This document shows, piece after piece, positions 26,761 to 34,910 of a stretch of 64,000 bases of DNA; positions within the stretch are counted from its first letter, which is position 1, and every line of letters starts with the position of its first letter. A model generated the notes under the pieces. That model was not told where the DNA came from. It searched no databases and worked only from the letters and a program-made list of their open reading frames with translations. The stretch comes from Amycolatopsis sp. GM8 (GTDB taxonomy: Bacteria; Actinomycetota; Actinomycetes; Mycobacteriales; Pseudonocardiaceae), in the NCBI RefSeq assembly GCF_021653975.1, contig NZ_JAJKFK010000004.1:928936-992935 (forward strand), read 5' to 3'. Both the position numbers and the translations under genes were made by a program.

Positions 26761-27163
26761 CCTGTGCGAAAAAGGCCAAACCGTCCGGTGGCAGCCGGTA
26801 TCACCGACGCTCATGGCGCGCCTGGTCCACCACGCCGACGAGCGAGCCGCGCCACGTGACCGCCAGCTGCTCCGCTACGCAGACGGCCGAGCGATCACCA
26901 CCCGCCGCTACGACCACCTCTGGACACGTCTCGGCAAACATCTGCCGTGGGTCGCCACCCAGCAGATATCCACCCACTGGCTGCGACACACCACATTGAC
27001 CTGGGTGGAGCGCAACTTCGGGTACGCCGTCGCGCGCGCCTACGCCGGACATACCGACTCCGGCGGAGACACCGGAACCACAACCACCTCGTCCGGGCCA
27101 GCCTCCACGAAATCGTTGCCGCACTGGCGGTCCTCACCGGAGAACCCCACCCACTCCGATGAT
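26753..27163 (+). mobile_element. Tyrosine integrase, C-terminal half only
   Basis: The plus strand encodes VRWQPVSPTLMARLVHHADE, ITTRRYDHLWTRLGKHLPWV, and the catalytic box ISTHWLRHTTLTW with AVARAYAGHTD. After a frameshift the end reads VRASLHEIVAALAVLTGEPH and stops. The first catalytic Arg (N-terminal half) is missing and the codon for the active Tyr (expected in TTYVRAS) is lost. The end lies against a tRNA-Val 3' fragment, the usual arrangement of int and att in integrated elements. The missing half resembles what is seen at 59263. Confidence 0.65.
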
Positions 27164-27201
27164 GGGAATCGAACCAGTGACCTCTTCGGTGTGAACCAAG
27201 G
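27158..27201 (-). tRNA. 3' fragment of tRNA-Val (anticodon CAC)
   Basis: On the minus strand the sequence runs TTGGTTCACACCGAAGAGGT then CACTGGTTCGATTCCCAT. This matches the anticodon loop TTCACAC, variable loop and T-loop (TTCGATT) of actinomycete tRNA-Val(CAC), with mismatches in the T-stem. No D-arm or 5' acceptor strand is present, so it is not a working tRNA. It is best read as an attachment-site scar beside the integrase. Confidence 0.5.
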
Positions 27202-27344
27202 ACGACCTAGGGTGCCGACCTGCGGAAATGCCACTTCCGCAGGTCGGCGCGGGTCCGTTCAGAGTCGTCAGGCGCACTTGAGGACCGTTCAGCGCACATG
27301 CCTGCTCCCCACCCGTGCTTCCCAGCGCTATCACCGCCGTCCGA

Positions 27345-28065
27345 CTCAAACTGACCGGTCACTCTCTCTGAGATGCGAGTCGAGGGCCTGTCCCGCGTCA
27401 AGTTTTTGGCTCAGTTTTCGTCGTTTGGATGTTGTGTCTGTTGATCTTGATGGTGGATCTCGGCGGATGATGTCGAACACGTGCCGGTAGTGCTCGGCCT
27501 CGACCGCGAGAGCCTGGCCGTCGGCGAGTGCGGATGTGCAGCAGCTCGGGCCGGGACGCGATGAACGCGGCGAACCGGGCCCCTGTGAATGCCCCGCCGT
27601 TGTCTGTGACGAGCTTGATCCGGCGGATTTTGCCGGTCGTGGGGTCGGTGAGCGGCTCGGACAGCGCAGTCCCGCCGGCGAGGCGTTCAGCCTCGGTGAT
27701 CGCGATCCGTACGGCTAGTTCAGCGTCGAGCACGTTGCAGGTGGTGGACAGATGCCAGCCGAGCTCGTACTTCGCGTAGTAGTCCGCGCAGCCGGCGATC
27801 CGCCAGACTCCGCCGGTGGTGGTCTCGAACTCGGAGAAATCGACCTGCCACACCTAATTCGGGCCGGTCGGCCGATCGGCGAACGCTGCCTTCCGTGCCT
27901 GGCGAGCTCACGCCGCTCGCGCTGATACTCACCGGCTGCAGCAGGTTCCGCGGCCGCATCGCGCGCTCCATAGTGGACACTGAAACCTCGTGTCGGTCAG
28001 CGCGCATCAGCCCGACGCCAGACGACTTCGAGGACCTCGACCAGGTCGCCGGACGGCTCCTGTCC
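27345..28065 (-). mobile_element. DDE (rve) transposase, IS3/IS481-like, inactive
   Basis: Order on the minus strand: STMERAMRPRNLLQPVS, then VWQVDFSEFETTTGGVWRIA with the first Asp, GCADYYAKYELGWHLSTTCN, RRIKLVTDNGGAFTGARFAA with the second Asp, RPELLHIRT, and, after a deletion, ALADGQALAVEAEHYRHVFD. The catalytic Glu region between the last two blocks is missing. A stop codon (TAG) lies just before VWQVDF and one more frameshift is present. Confidence 0.65.
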
Positions 28066-28192
28066 TTCCAGCACTGGTACAAACACCACCGCAATCCCCT
28101 TCGACTGGAGGTTCACCCGCGACGACCTCAACCGGCTGCTCGAACGGATCGGCCCTCACGACCGCCACGCCCCACCACCGGCAGCATGATCA
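28020..28192 (+). mobile_element. IS630-like transposase, C-terminal scrap
   Basis: The plus strand gives DLDQVAGRLLSFQHWYKHHR and, one frame over, IPFDWRFTRDDLNRLLERIG with PHDRHAPPPAA and a stop. This is the characteristic end of IS630-type transposases (W.FTR.DL..LL.R). Nothing else of the element is left. Confidence 0.45.
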
Positions 28193-28221
28193 ACACCCGA
28201 CGAACTAACAGGCGCGACGAC

Positions 28222-28455
28222 GAGGAGACGCATCGGTTCCTTTCAAGTTCGACGTCCATGCAACGATCTTCGACACTGATGCGGTGAGCCTGGAAACCCG
28301 GCTCCACCGGCGTCTCAACGACCGCCGTGTCAACAGGGTCAATCACCGACACGAGTTCTTCTACGCTTCCCCCGCCAAGCTGCTGACCATCCTCGGCGAA
28401 ATGGGCCTAACTGACAACCTCCTCGACTACGTTCGAGAACCGGAGGCTCATCGTG
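28222..28455 (+). pseudogene. GIY-YIG (Mug113/T5orf172-like) nuclease fragment
   Basis: An open stretch reads VPFKFDVHATIFDTDAVSLE, TRLHRRLNDRRVNRVNHRHE, FFYASPAKLLTILGEMGLTD and NLLDYVREPEAHR. This matches the C-terminal half of actinomycete T5orf172/DUF4041-type GIY-YIG proteins. The N-terminal GIY-YIG catalytic strands are missing. Such proteins are often found on mobile elements. Confidence 0.45.
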
Positions 28456-28471
28456 ATAGTGACCCGCGGCG

Positions 28472-29299
28472 TCACCGTCCGCTGGCCGGGACCACTACCG
28501 GGAAGAATTCATGGCGAAACGGCTGGTCCATGACCAGCCCCAGGTTGTCCGTGACGGAGGACGGGGCACCGGTGTAGCGGGTATCGGCGCTCATGTAGGT
28601 GATGGGGTAGGCCACTCGGAGCTGGTTACTCTCGTTCTTGTCCGTGCCGTGCACGGTGAGCCCGGAGTGAATCGTGGCGTCGCCGGCATTGAGCGAGTTG
28701 GGCGCGGAGAGCTGCTCGTGTTGCTCCGGGTGCTCTGCCATCCAGTCGTTGTCCAGGCCATCGTAGCGGCCGAGCGGGCCCCAGTTTTGTGAGCCGTCGA
28801 GGAATCGCAATGTTCCCGCCGTCGCAGGCAGATCGACCAGGGCGAGCCAGAGTGTGCAGGCGAACTTCCGGTCGAGTGGCAGGTATGGCAGGTCCTGGTG
28901 ATACCCCGTCGGGAGGCCGCCGTCCGCGGACGGCGGCTTGATCATGGCGGTGTCGCGGTAAAGTTGGACGCCGCGGGCCGCGAAACCAGCGATCTCACCG
29001 ACGAACTGCGCGAGCTGCGGCGAGGTGACGAGCTTGCGGCAGATTTCGGAGCAGCGGCTCGGATTGGCGACCATGTGAACCACGTGCTCGAAACGTTGCG
29101 AGTCCTGCACGCGGGTTGCGCGATGGTTCTCGGCCTCCTGCCGCTCCTGGTCCTTGCGGGCGAGAAGGAATAGCTCGTCGCGGACCGCCGCGACCGTCTC
29201 GGCGTCCAACAGATTCTCGACCTTCACCCAGCCCCGGTCGAGGTATTCGTCCCGCAGTTTGTCCAGCTGCTCCCGCACGGGGAGGGCGATCACCGTCAT
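28472..29299 (-). CDS. Phytanoyl-CoA dioxygenase (PhyH) family oxygenase
   Basis: The 275-residue protein is a non-haem Fe(II)/2-oxoglutarate oxygenase: the metal-binding HxD is His134-Gln-Asp136 in TGYHQDLPYLP, the distal His lies in HSGLTVHGTDKN, and the 2-oxoglutarate Arg in QLRVAYPITY. The family hydroxylates small organic acids, CoA esters or secondary metabolites. It is the last gene of the 23-kb catabolic cluster, 202 bases after the preceding SDR gene; ATG 29299 has CAGGAG upstream. The substrate is unknown. Confidence 0.85.
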   Translation of the reverse strand: MTVIALPVREQLDKLRDEYLDRGWVKVENLLDAETVAAVRDELFLLARKDQERQEAENHRATRVQDSQRFEHVVHMVANPSRCSEICRKLVTSPQLAQFVGEIAGFAARGVQLYRDTAMIKPPSADGGLPTGYHQDLPYLPLDRKFACTLWLALVDLPATAGTLRFLDGSQNWGPLGRYDGLDNDWMAEHPEQHEQLSAPNSLNAGDATIHSGLTVHGTDKNESNQLRVAYPITYMSADTRYTGAPSSVTDNLGLVMDQPFRHEFFPVVVPASGR

Positions 29300-29501
29300 C
29301 TGCCGCTCCTGTCCTGTCTCGTTCAATGCGGCAGCAGGGGTGTTCGCCCCCGGCCCCTTGCCCCCGCTGCTGTTGAATACAGCATCGCGCGATCGCGCGA
29401 GCTGAGGCGAGTACCGTCCCGACATCCTGAACTCCCCGGTAGAGGCGTCGATGGCCGCCCGTGGCCGGGTCGGGGCCCCGGCAGGTCCGTGCGGCACCCG
29501 C

Positions 29502-30335
29502 CTACGCGATCGTGGCACCGGCGTCCACCGGCAGCGCGGTCCCGGTGATGAACCGCGCTTGTTCCGACAGCAGAAACAGCACGGCGTCGCTGACATCGGA
29601 CGACTCCACCCACGGGACAGGCAACGCATTGGCCGAGGCGAACCGATCCCTCGCGTCGTCCAGGGTGGGCGTGGCCAGATCGGGCCGGAACAGCCGGAAC
29701 GTGCTCTCGTTGTTGATCATTTCGGTGTTCACCGTGGTCGGATTGACCGAGTTCACCCGGATGGACTCCGGCGCGAGCTCGAGTGCGAACGTGCGCATCA
29801 GGCCGATGAGTCCGTGTTTTGCCGCCACGTAGTGGCCCACGTTCGCCACCCCCCGCAGTCCCACCGTGGAATTCGTCATCACGATGGAGCCGCCCGCCCC
29901 GCTCCGCCGCAGATGCGGGATCGCGGCCTTGCAGGTATGCCAGACACCGGTCAGGTTGATGTCGAGCACGTCCTGCCATGCCTGCTCACCGAGTTCCGCG
30001 AGCGGACTGTGCGAGCAGATGCCCGCATTGGCCACCACGCCGTGCAGGCCACCGAAGTCGGCCACCGCGTCTTCGACAGCGCAGCACAGCCCGTCGAAAT
30101 CGCGCACATCGGCCTCGGCCGCCGCGATCTTGCCGCCCGCCCGCTGAACCAGTTCCACCGTCTGCGCCAGGTCCGCGCGCGAGGACATCGGGTATGCGAC
30201 CGTGGCGACTTGTGCGCAGGCGTCGACGGCGATGACGTTGCCGCCCTCCTCCGCGACGCGGATGGCGTGACTGCGCCCCTGCCCACGCGCGGCTCCGGTG
30301 ATGAGCACGGTTTTGCCTTCGAAGCGCCTGGTCAT
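29502..30335 (-). CDS. Mycofactocin-type SDR oxidoreductase
   Basis: The 277-residue SDR has the cofactor motif TGAARGQGRSHAIRVAEEGG followed by VIAVDAC, which is the signature of the mycofactocin-coupled branch, then NAGI, the active Ser in MTNSTVGLRG, and the Tyr/Lys in HYVAAKHG. Relatives hold NAD(H) tightly and pass electrons to mycofactocin rather than exchanging the cofactor. It overlaps the upstream gene by four bases. Together with the alcohol dehydrogenase at 42279-43439 it suggests alcohol oxidation steps in this pathway. Confidence 0.88.
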   Translation of the reverse strand: MTRRFEGKTVLITGAARGQGRSHAIRVAEEGGNVIAVDACAQVATVAYPMSSRADLAQTVELVQRAGGKIAAAEADVRDFDGLCCAVEDAVADFGGLHGVVANAGICSHSPLAELGEQAWQDVLDINLTGVWHTCKAAIPHLRRSGAGGSIVMTNSTVGLRGVANVGHYVAAKHGLIGLMRTFALELAPESIRVNSVNPTTVNTEMINNESTFRLFRPDLATPTLDDARDRFASANALPVPWVESSDVSDAVLFLLSEQARFITGTALPVDAGATIA

Positions 30336-30694
30336 CGCTCACCCACCTGCGCAGATGGCTGAGCGACGGGCTCGAACAGCACGGTGCGGGCTGCGCCCTG
30401 GCCCACCAGCACCATCGCGTCCGAAATCGGCATGTCCGGCGTGCCCACGGCGTCGGCCATGGCAGCGAGCGGCTCGGCGAGGTCGTCGGCCTCGATCTCC
30501 CAGAGCGTGAGATACCGGTAGCCCGGTGGCTCGGAGCCGGGCAACTGATGCGGGCTCGCCATGAAACGGCGAGCGGCGACAAATCCGGGAATCTTGCGCA
30601 CATCTGCCAGGTGGACCTCGTCGTACCAGCGGTTGAACTCCTCCTCACTGCCGGGTCGCGAGTTGGCCATGACCACAAGGATCGCTTTGGGCAT
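30332..30694 (-). CDS. EthD/dabb-like small protein
   Basis: The 120-residue protein begins MPKAILVVMANSRPGSEEEF, followed by NRWYDEVHLADVRKIPGFVA and RYLTLWEIEADD. This is the ferredoxin-like fold of EthD-type proteins, found next to oxygenases and dehydrogenases in breakdown clusters, sometimes as dehydratases or cyclases. AGGAGG lies at good spacing before ATG 30694. It is coupled to the SDR gene by ATGA. A catalytic role cannot be assigned. Confidence 0.75.
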   Translation of the reverse strand: MPKAILVVMANSRPGSEEEFNRWYDEVHLADVRKIPGFVAARRFMASPHQLPGSEPPGYRYLTLWEIEADDLAEPLAAMADAVGTPDMPISDAMVLVGQGAARTVLFEPVAQPSAQVGER

Positions 30695-30717
30695 TTCGGG
30701 GCTCCTCCTGCGTTGTC

Positions 30718-31707
30718 TCACCGCACCGCGATGGCATTGGCGGGCGACCCGACACCTCCAACGAGGTTCAGCGGCTTCACCGACACCATCAACTCGTACA
30801 CACCGTCCACCCGGCACGCCCTCGCCAGCGGTTCTAGCCGCCACAGTTCGCCGAGCATCAGCCCGAGCAGGGCCAGCAGCGGCCGATGCATGAGCCCGCG
30901 ATGGTCGGCGCCGGTGACCGGCGGCTGCTCCTCGGGCAGAAAGAACGCCGAGTCAGGGTGCACCGGATACGCTTCGACGGAAATGTTGTCCGCTGCGATG
31001 AGTCCGATTCGGTGATCCCACAACCACTCGAGCACGGCGTGTGACTGCATCAACCCGGGGCAGGTTCCGCGGCTGCGCTCGCGTTCCTGTTCGGACAGGC
31101 TCAGGTAGTGCTCGGCCCAGCCCGTGTAGAGCAGCAGAATGTCGCCGGGCTCGACCGCGACCTCCTGGTGCCGCGTCGCGTTGTCCAGGTCGTCCGCGCT
31201 CACCGCGTGGTTGGTGGCGACGTCGTACTCGACGCCGGCCGCGGCAAAGTAGGCCGGCAGGTCGACGAGAACCGCACGACTGACGACGGCACGTTCGCTG
31301 GCCGCCTGGATGCCGAGGTGTGGCGTGCCCTCTGCCACCTCCTGGTCGACCACACCACCGTAGAACCCGTGCACCGGATGGCGGAAATGCCGCAATCCGT
31401 CGATCTGGCTCGACGATTGCAGGAAAAAGGAGTCGAGCCAATCGTCACGATGATGGGCGTTGTTCGCGAAGATGTGGTGGACGGCTGTCCCACGAGTGCC
31501 GGACAGGCTCGGGACGAACCTGTTGACGGGATAGTCGAGGTCGAACGTCTCGCCGGTCCGCACGAGACTCGCGGCGCGCCGGGCCGCCGCCGGGGTCACG
31601 TTGTTCAGCATGCCGAGCTGGTCGTTGTCGCCGTAGACGTGCCAGGACGACCCGGGCGGCGCGTCCTGACGCCGCAGCAGGTCTGCGTAGCTGGGGATGT
31701 TCTTCAC
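30718..31707 (-). CDS. Cyclase family protein (kynurenine-formamidase-like)
   Basis: The ~329-residue protein belongs to the cyclase/formamidase superfamily of metal hydrolases: WHVYGDNDQLGMLNNVTPAA, TFDLDYPVN, the metal-binding region SQIDGLRHFRHPVHGFYG, GDILLLYTGWAEHY, and IGLIAADNISVEAYPV. Relatives cut formamides, lactones or cyclic amides. GTG 31707 (VKNIPSY) is the only start between the upstream ATPase stop and the first conserved block. In this cluster it probably hydrolyses a ring-derived intermediate. Confidence 0.82.
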   Translation of the reverse strand: MKNIPSYADLLRRQDAPPGSSWHVYGDNDQLGMLNNVTPAAARRAASLVRTGETFDLDYPVNRFVPSLSGTRGTAVHHIFANNAHHRDDWLDSFFLQSSSQIDGLRHFRHPVHGFYGGVVDQEVAEGTPHLGIQAASERAVVSRAVLVDLPAYFAAAGVEYDVATNHAVSADDLDNATRHQEVAVEPGDILLLYTGWAEHYLSLSEQERERSRGTCPGLMQSHAVLEWLWDHRIGLIAADNISVEAYPVHPDSAFFLPEEQPPVTGADHRGLMHRPLLALLGLMLGELWRLEPLARACRVDGVYELMVSVKPLNLVGGVGSPANAIAVR

Positions 31708-31714
31708 CGGACCA

Positions 31715-32527
31715 CTACCCGACCTGCTCGGCCTCGGGTGCGGGTGCGTCGTCGGCCGGCACGGGGCCGGTGCCGAGGTACCCCCGCAACAGTGCCGCCT
31801 CGTCAAGCTCCGCGGGCGTCCCCTGGAAGCCGATCTCGCCCTTCTCCATCACGTATACGCGGTCGGCGATCGGCAGGACCCGGTTGACGTACTGCTCGAC
31901 GACAAGCAGGGCGACATTCGCGGACGCGAGCATGCGCAACGCCCCGAACAGCTCGTCCACGACCAGCGGTGCCAGGCCCATCGACAGCTCATCGACCATC
32001 ACCACGCTCGGTGTGCACGCCCAGGCACGAGCCAGTGCCAGCATCTGCTGTTCGCCGCCCGACATGGTGCCGGCGATCTGGTCGAGCCGCGACCCGAGCC
32101 GCGGAAAGGCCTCGATGGCCCGGTCGAACGCATCCTTCGTATTTCCGGTCGACGGGGTCTGCATGCGGAGGTTGTCCCGTACGGTCAGCGACCGGAAGAC
32201 ACCTCGGCCTTCCGGCACCAGGCAGAGACCATGACGCACCCGGGCGTGCGGGCGGTCCCGTCGCGCGTCGCAGCCGTTGATCATGATTCGGCCGGCGTCG
32301 GGGGTGATCAGTCCAGCGATGGTGCGGAGCAGGGTCGACTTGCCGGCACCGTTCGCGCCGAGCAGCGCCACAACCTCTCCGGTGCGCACGATCAGGTCGA
32401 TATCGCGCAGGACGCCGACCTTGCCGTAGCCCGCACATACGTGCCGGACCTCGATCGCCGCAGCGCCGGCAACGGACGTCGTCGCAGTCTTTCGAGATCC
32501 GCGTTCGAACACCGTTGCCTCCGCCAT
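31715..32527 (-). CDS. Branched-chain-type ABC transporter ATP-binding protein (LivF-like)
   Basis: The 270-residue ATPase has IEVRHVCAGYGKVGVLRDID, Walker A GANGAGKST, the LivF-specific LCLVPEGRGVFRSLTVRDNL, signature MSGGEQQML and Walker B VVMVDELSMGLAP. This is the second ATPase of a branched-chain amino-acid-type importer. The rest of that importer (binding protein and a fused permease-permease-ATPase) lies 15 kb upstream in the same operon. ATG 32527 was preferred because longer versions overlap the preceding gene. Confidence 0.87.
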   Translation of the reverse strand: MAEATVFERGSRKTATTSVAGAAAIEVRHVCAGYGKVGVLRDIDLIVRTGEVVALLGANGAGKSTLLRTIAGLITPDAGRIMINGCDARRDRPHARVRHGLCLVPEGRGVFRSLTVRDNLRMQTPSTGNTKDAFDRAIEAFPRLGSRLDQIAGTMSGGEQQMLALARAWACTPSVVMVDELSMGLAPLVVDELFGALRMLASANVALLVVEQYVNRVLPIADRVYVMEKGEIGFQGTPAELDEAALLRGYLGTGPVPADDAPAPEAEQVG

Positions 32528-32558
32528 TGGATGCGTGCCGTGGCGTGGTGCCACAGCG

Positions 32559-32966
32559 TCATGCCAGTGAGTGAACCGCGCCGGGGTCTTCACCGTCGAC
32601 CGGCGTTCGGAAGTGGTGAACCGCGACGGCGTCCCGCACCTCCACCCCGTCCGTGAAGCCGGCCTCGACGGTCTGGGCGATGGGCGATGGATCGCCGTGC
32701 GCGGCCGCGTACCGGACGGCCCACCGATGCGACTCCTCCGCCAGCGCGCGACGGCGCGGATCGGCGTAGTAGGCCCGCTCGCGCTCGCTCAGCGGACCCG
32801 AGTACCGCCAGGCCGAAACGAACTCGTTCACCGCAGGCAGCTGCAGCGCGAACAGCAGCGAGAAGTCGTGCTCTTCGCGCACCGGGACGATCCGGCGCCA
32901 CCATTCGAGGAAATCCGCCATAGCGCCGGGCTTGATCACGTACCGGCGAAACTGCACAGCGTTCAT
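32559..32966 (-). CDS. NIPSNAP-family protein
   Basis: The 135-residue protein starts MNAVQFRRYVIKPGAMADFL, EWWRRIVPVREEHDFSLLFA and continues NEFVSAWRYSGPLSERERAY, the pattern of NIPSNAP/dimeric alpha-beta barrel proteins. Bacterial members occur in clusters for ring or side-chain breakdown with no proven activity. GAGGAC precedes ATG 32966. It sits between the LivF-like ATPase and an NTF2-like protein. Confidence 0.75.
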   Translation of the reverse strand: MNAVQFRRYVIKPGAMADFLEWWRRIVPVREEHDFSLLFALQLPAVNEFVSAWRYSGPLSERERAYYADPRRRALAEESHRWAVRYAAAHGDPSPIAQTVEAGFTDGVEVRDAVAVHHFRTPVDGEDPGAVHSLA

Positions 32967-32997
32967 CGCACGTCCTCAATTCGGTTCCAAACCCGAG

Positions 32998-33441
32998 TCA
33001 GGAAGGATCCAACCGCACGACTCGGCGGCTGATCAGCCATCGGTCACCCACGCGACGGGCGCGGAACTCGAAGTTGCCGTAGTGAACGCGACTGAGCTGG
33101 ACGGCGCCCTCGTAAATGGCATGGCGGTAGACCAGGATGAAGAACGCGGTCATGAACGCCTCGTCACCATCAACGGTGGTGAGGATGTTGCTTACGTGGT
33201 GGCGGTATGGCACCGACCCGCGCATCGCGATGATGCTCTCGGCGTAGCTGCGCACCGCCGCCGCACCGGTGGCGGGCTCCCGGAAGACCCCGACGAGCAC
33301 GGCATCGTCGGTGAACAGGCTGATGAGCTCTTCGGGCGTTTCGGAGTAATCGTTGAGCTGCGCGTAGCGATGAACCAGGTCCTGCAGGTCGAGACGATCC
33401 TGCAGTTGCGTGATCCGCTGCTCCACGGTCAGGTCAGCCAT
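32998..33441 (-). CDS. SnoaL/NTF2-like protein
   Basis: The 147-residue protein is a cone-shaped alpha+beta barrel of the SnoaL_4 type: QDLVHRYAQLNDYSETPEEL, ISLFTDDAVLVGVF, AMRGSVPYRHHVSNILTTVD and GDRWLISRRVVRLD. Relatives include ring-hydroxylating dioxygenase small subunits, ketosteroid-isomerase-like enzymes and dehydratases. The His pair in PYRHHVSN sits where active-site residues occur in relatives. Its start overlaps the end of the preceding gene by eight bases. Confidence 0.8.
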   Translation of the reverse strand: MADLTVEQRITQLQDRLDLQDLVHRYAQLNDYSETPEELISLFTDDAVLVGVFREPATGAAAVRSYAESIIAMRGSVPYRHHVSNILTTVDGDEAFMTAFFILVYRHAIYEGAVQLSRVHYGNFEFRARRVGDRWLISRRVVRLDPS

Positions 33442-34909
33442 TCAAAGCCCTTTCGCTCAGCCGGTCGACCACCCAGTTCGGCCACCGGGCGTCGTCCTTC
33501 ATGACAAGATGGACGGTCTCGGCCTTCGGGTCGGCGATCGGGTGCCGCTCGACCCACAGCGGGTGGCCGCCCTGCCGGATCGGCATGATCTCGTGGGCCA
33601 GGTGACAGCGGGCACTGTAGATCGGGTAGTCCCGCTGTCCACAGGTAATGGCGCGCCGCTCCCGCAGCAGATGCAGCCCGGCCGGGCCGGCGTATGCGCC
33701 GAAGGTCGGGTAGCGGATGCGACTGTCGGAGATGCGGCGGATCCGCGGGTCGTAACGCGGCCACCACAACCGATGGCACGCACCCAGCGGCCGGCCATGC
33801 AGGAGGAAATGGTCGTCGAACTCGTCGATCCAGAAGGTCGATCCGTGCGCCCGCCAGAAGGTGGCCAGCAGCGCGAGCCGCTCCCGCGGGCTCATCCCGG
33901 CCCAGCGCTCAATGGTCGCTGCCATGCCCAGTTGTACCGGCCGCGCCAGGGCGGGCACGACCGCCGACTCCCCGAGCACGCGCGCGATGAAGGTGAGCAA
34001 GGACGTGACGAACACCGTCAGCACACCCTCGTAGGCCGTCAGGTCGGCGTCCATGGTGCGCGCCGCAAGTCGCGCGAGGGACAGATCACCCGATTCCGCG
34101 GCGCGCCGCAACAGGACGGCTCGGCGCACCGGCACGAGGTCCGCGTCGCCGGCCAGCACGGGCCCGTCCACGGGCACCCGGCTCACCTGCGCGGGCCGAG
34201 CCACCTGCGCGCGCTCGTACACCGATTCCGGCACGTCCGCCACCGTCTTGTAGACGGTGAGCACGGTCGGGCCGGACCAGTCAGGCGGAAACGTCGGCAC
34301 GGCCCACGGCTCGCCCCACTCCTCCAGCGGCAGCACGACGAGCAGCATGACCTCCAGCGCGAGCGCACATGGCAGGTCGGTGTAGCCGCCCGTCACGGGG
34401 CTGCCTTCGGCAAGCAGTGCATAACCGTCACGACCGAATCGGCCGTACGACGGATAGTTGAAGTTCTCGTCGAGGGAGGACTCCCTCGACGGTGCCGCCG
34501 GGGCGCACTGCCGGGCGGGACCCCAGGATGACGCCCGAACGGTGACCGTGTCCGCGTCCTCGTGCACCGTGAACCGCGACCCCGACGCACGCAGCATCCG
34601 CAATAGCTGCTCGACTCGCTCGGTCACCGGCGAGTGCGAGAGGCTGCGCACCACGGGCCGGATAGCTCTGTCCGCGGCCATCGTGACCGCCCGGTCGTGT
34701 GCCGCGCGCCCGCACATACCCAGGATGTCCGTCTGCAGCGACCCGATGTAGCCCTGCATGGCGTCGTATACAGCGCTCGCTTCGTCGTGCACTTCGCCGG
34801 CCAGTTCCGCCAGTTCCCTTCGGCTCCCCGCGCGAACCGCCCTTTCGACAAGGATCGACCTGGGGGTGGCAAGGCGGTCAAGTGCCTCCAACGTGAACTC
34901 CGCGGGCAC
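33434..34909 (-). CDS. Unknown 491-residue protein with an internal duplication
   Basis: I do not recognise this family. Two similar ~110-residue modules are visible. The first, around residues 105-210, has FTVHEDADTVTVRASSWGPA, NYPSYGRFGRDGYALLAEGS, PVTGGYTDLPCALALEVMLL and GEPWAV. The second, around 370-470, has FWIDEFDDHFLLHGRPLGAC, RYPTFGAYAGPAGLHLLRER, RAITCGQRDYPIYSARCHLA and GHPLWV. The second keeps Cys and His residues (GACHR, ITCGQ, ARCHLAHE) that the first mostly lacks. No signal peptide. GTG 34909 directly follows the stop of the DapA-like gene, so it is an integral part of the catabolic operon. Confidence 0.75.
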   Translation of the reverse strand: MPAEFTLEALDRLATPRSILVERAVRAGSRRELAELAGEVHDEASAVYDAMQGYIGSLQTDILGMCGRAAHDRAVTMAADRAIRPVVRSLSHSPVTERVEQLLRMLRASGSRFTVHEDADTVTVRASSWGPARQCAPAAPSRESSLDENFNYPSYGRFGRDGYALLAEGSPVTGGYTDLPCALALEVMLLVVLPLEEWGEPWAVPTFPPDWSGPTVLTVYKTVADVPESVYERAQVARPAQVSRVPVDGPVLAGDADLVPVRRAVLLRRAAESGDLSLARLAARTMDADLTAYEGVLTVFVTSLLTFIARVLGESAVVPALARPVQLGMAATIERWAGMSPRERLALLATFWRAHGSTFWIDEFDDHFLLHGRPLGACHRLWWPRYDPRIRRISDSRIRYPTFGAYAGPAGLHLLRERRAITCGQRDYPIYSARCHLAHEIMPIRQGGHPLWVERHPIADPKAETVHLVMKDDARWPNWVVDRLSERALNG

Positions 34910-34910
34910 A

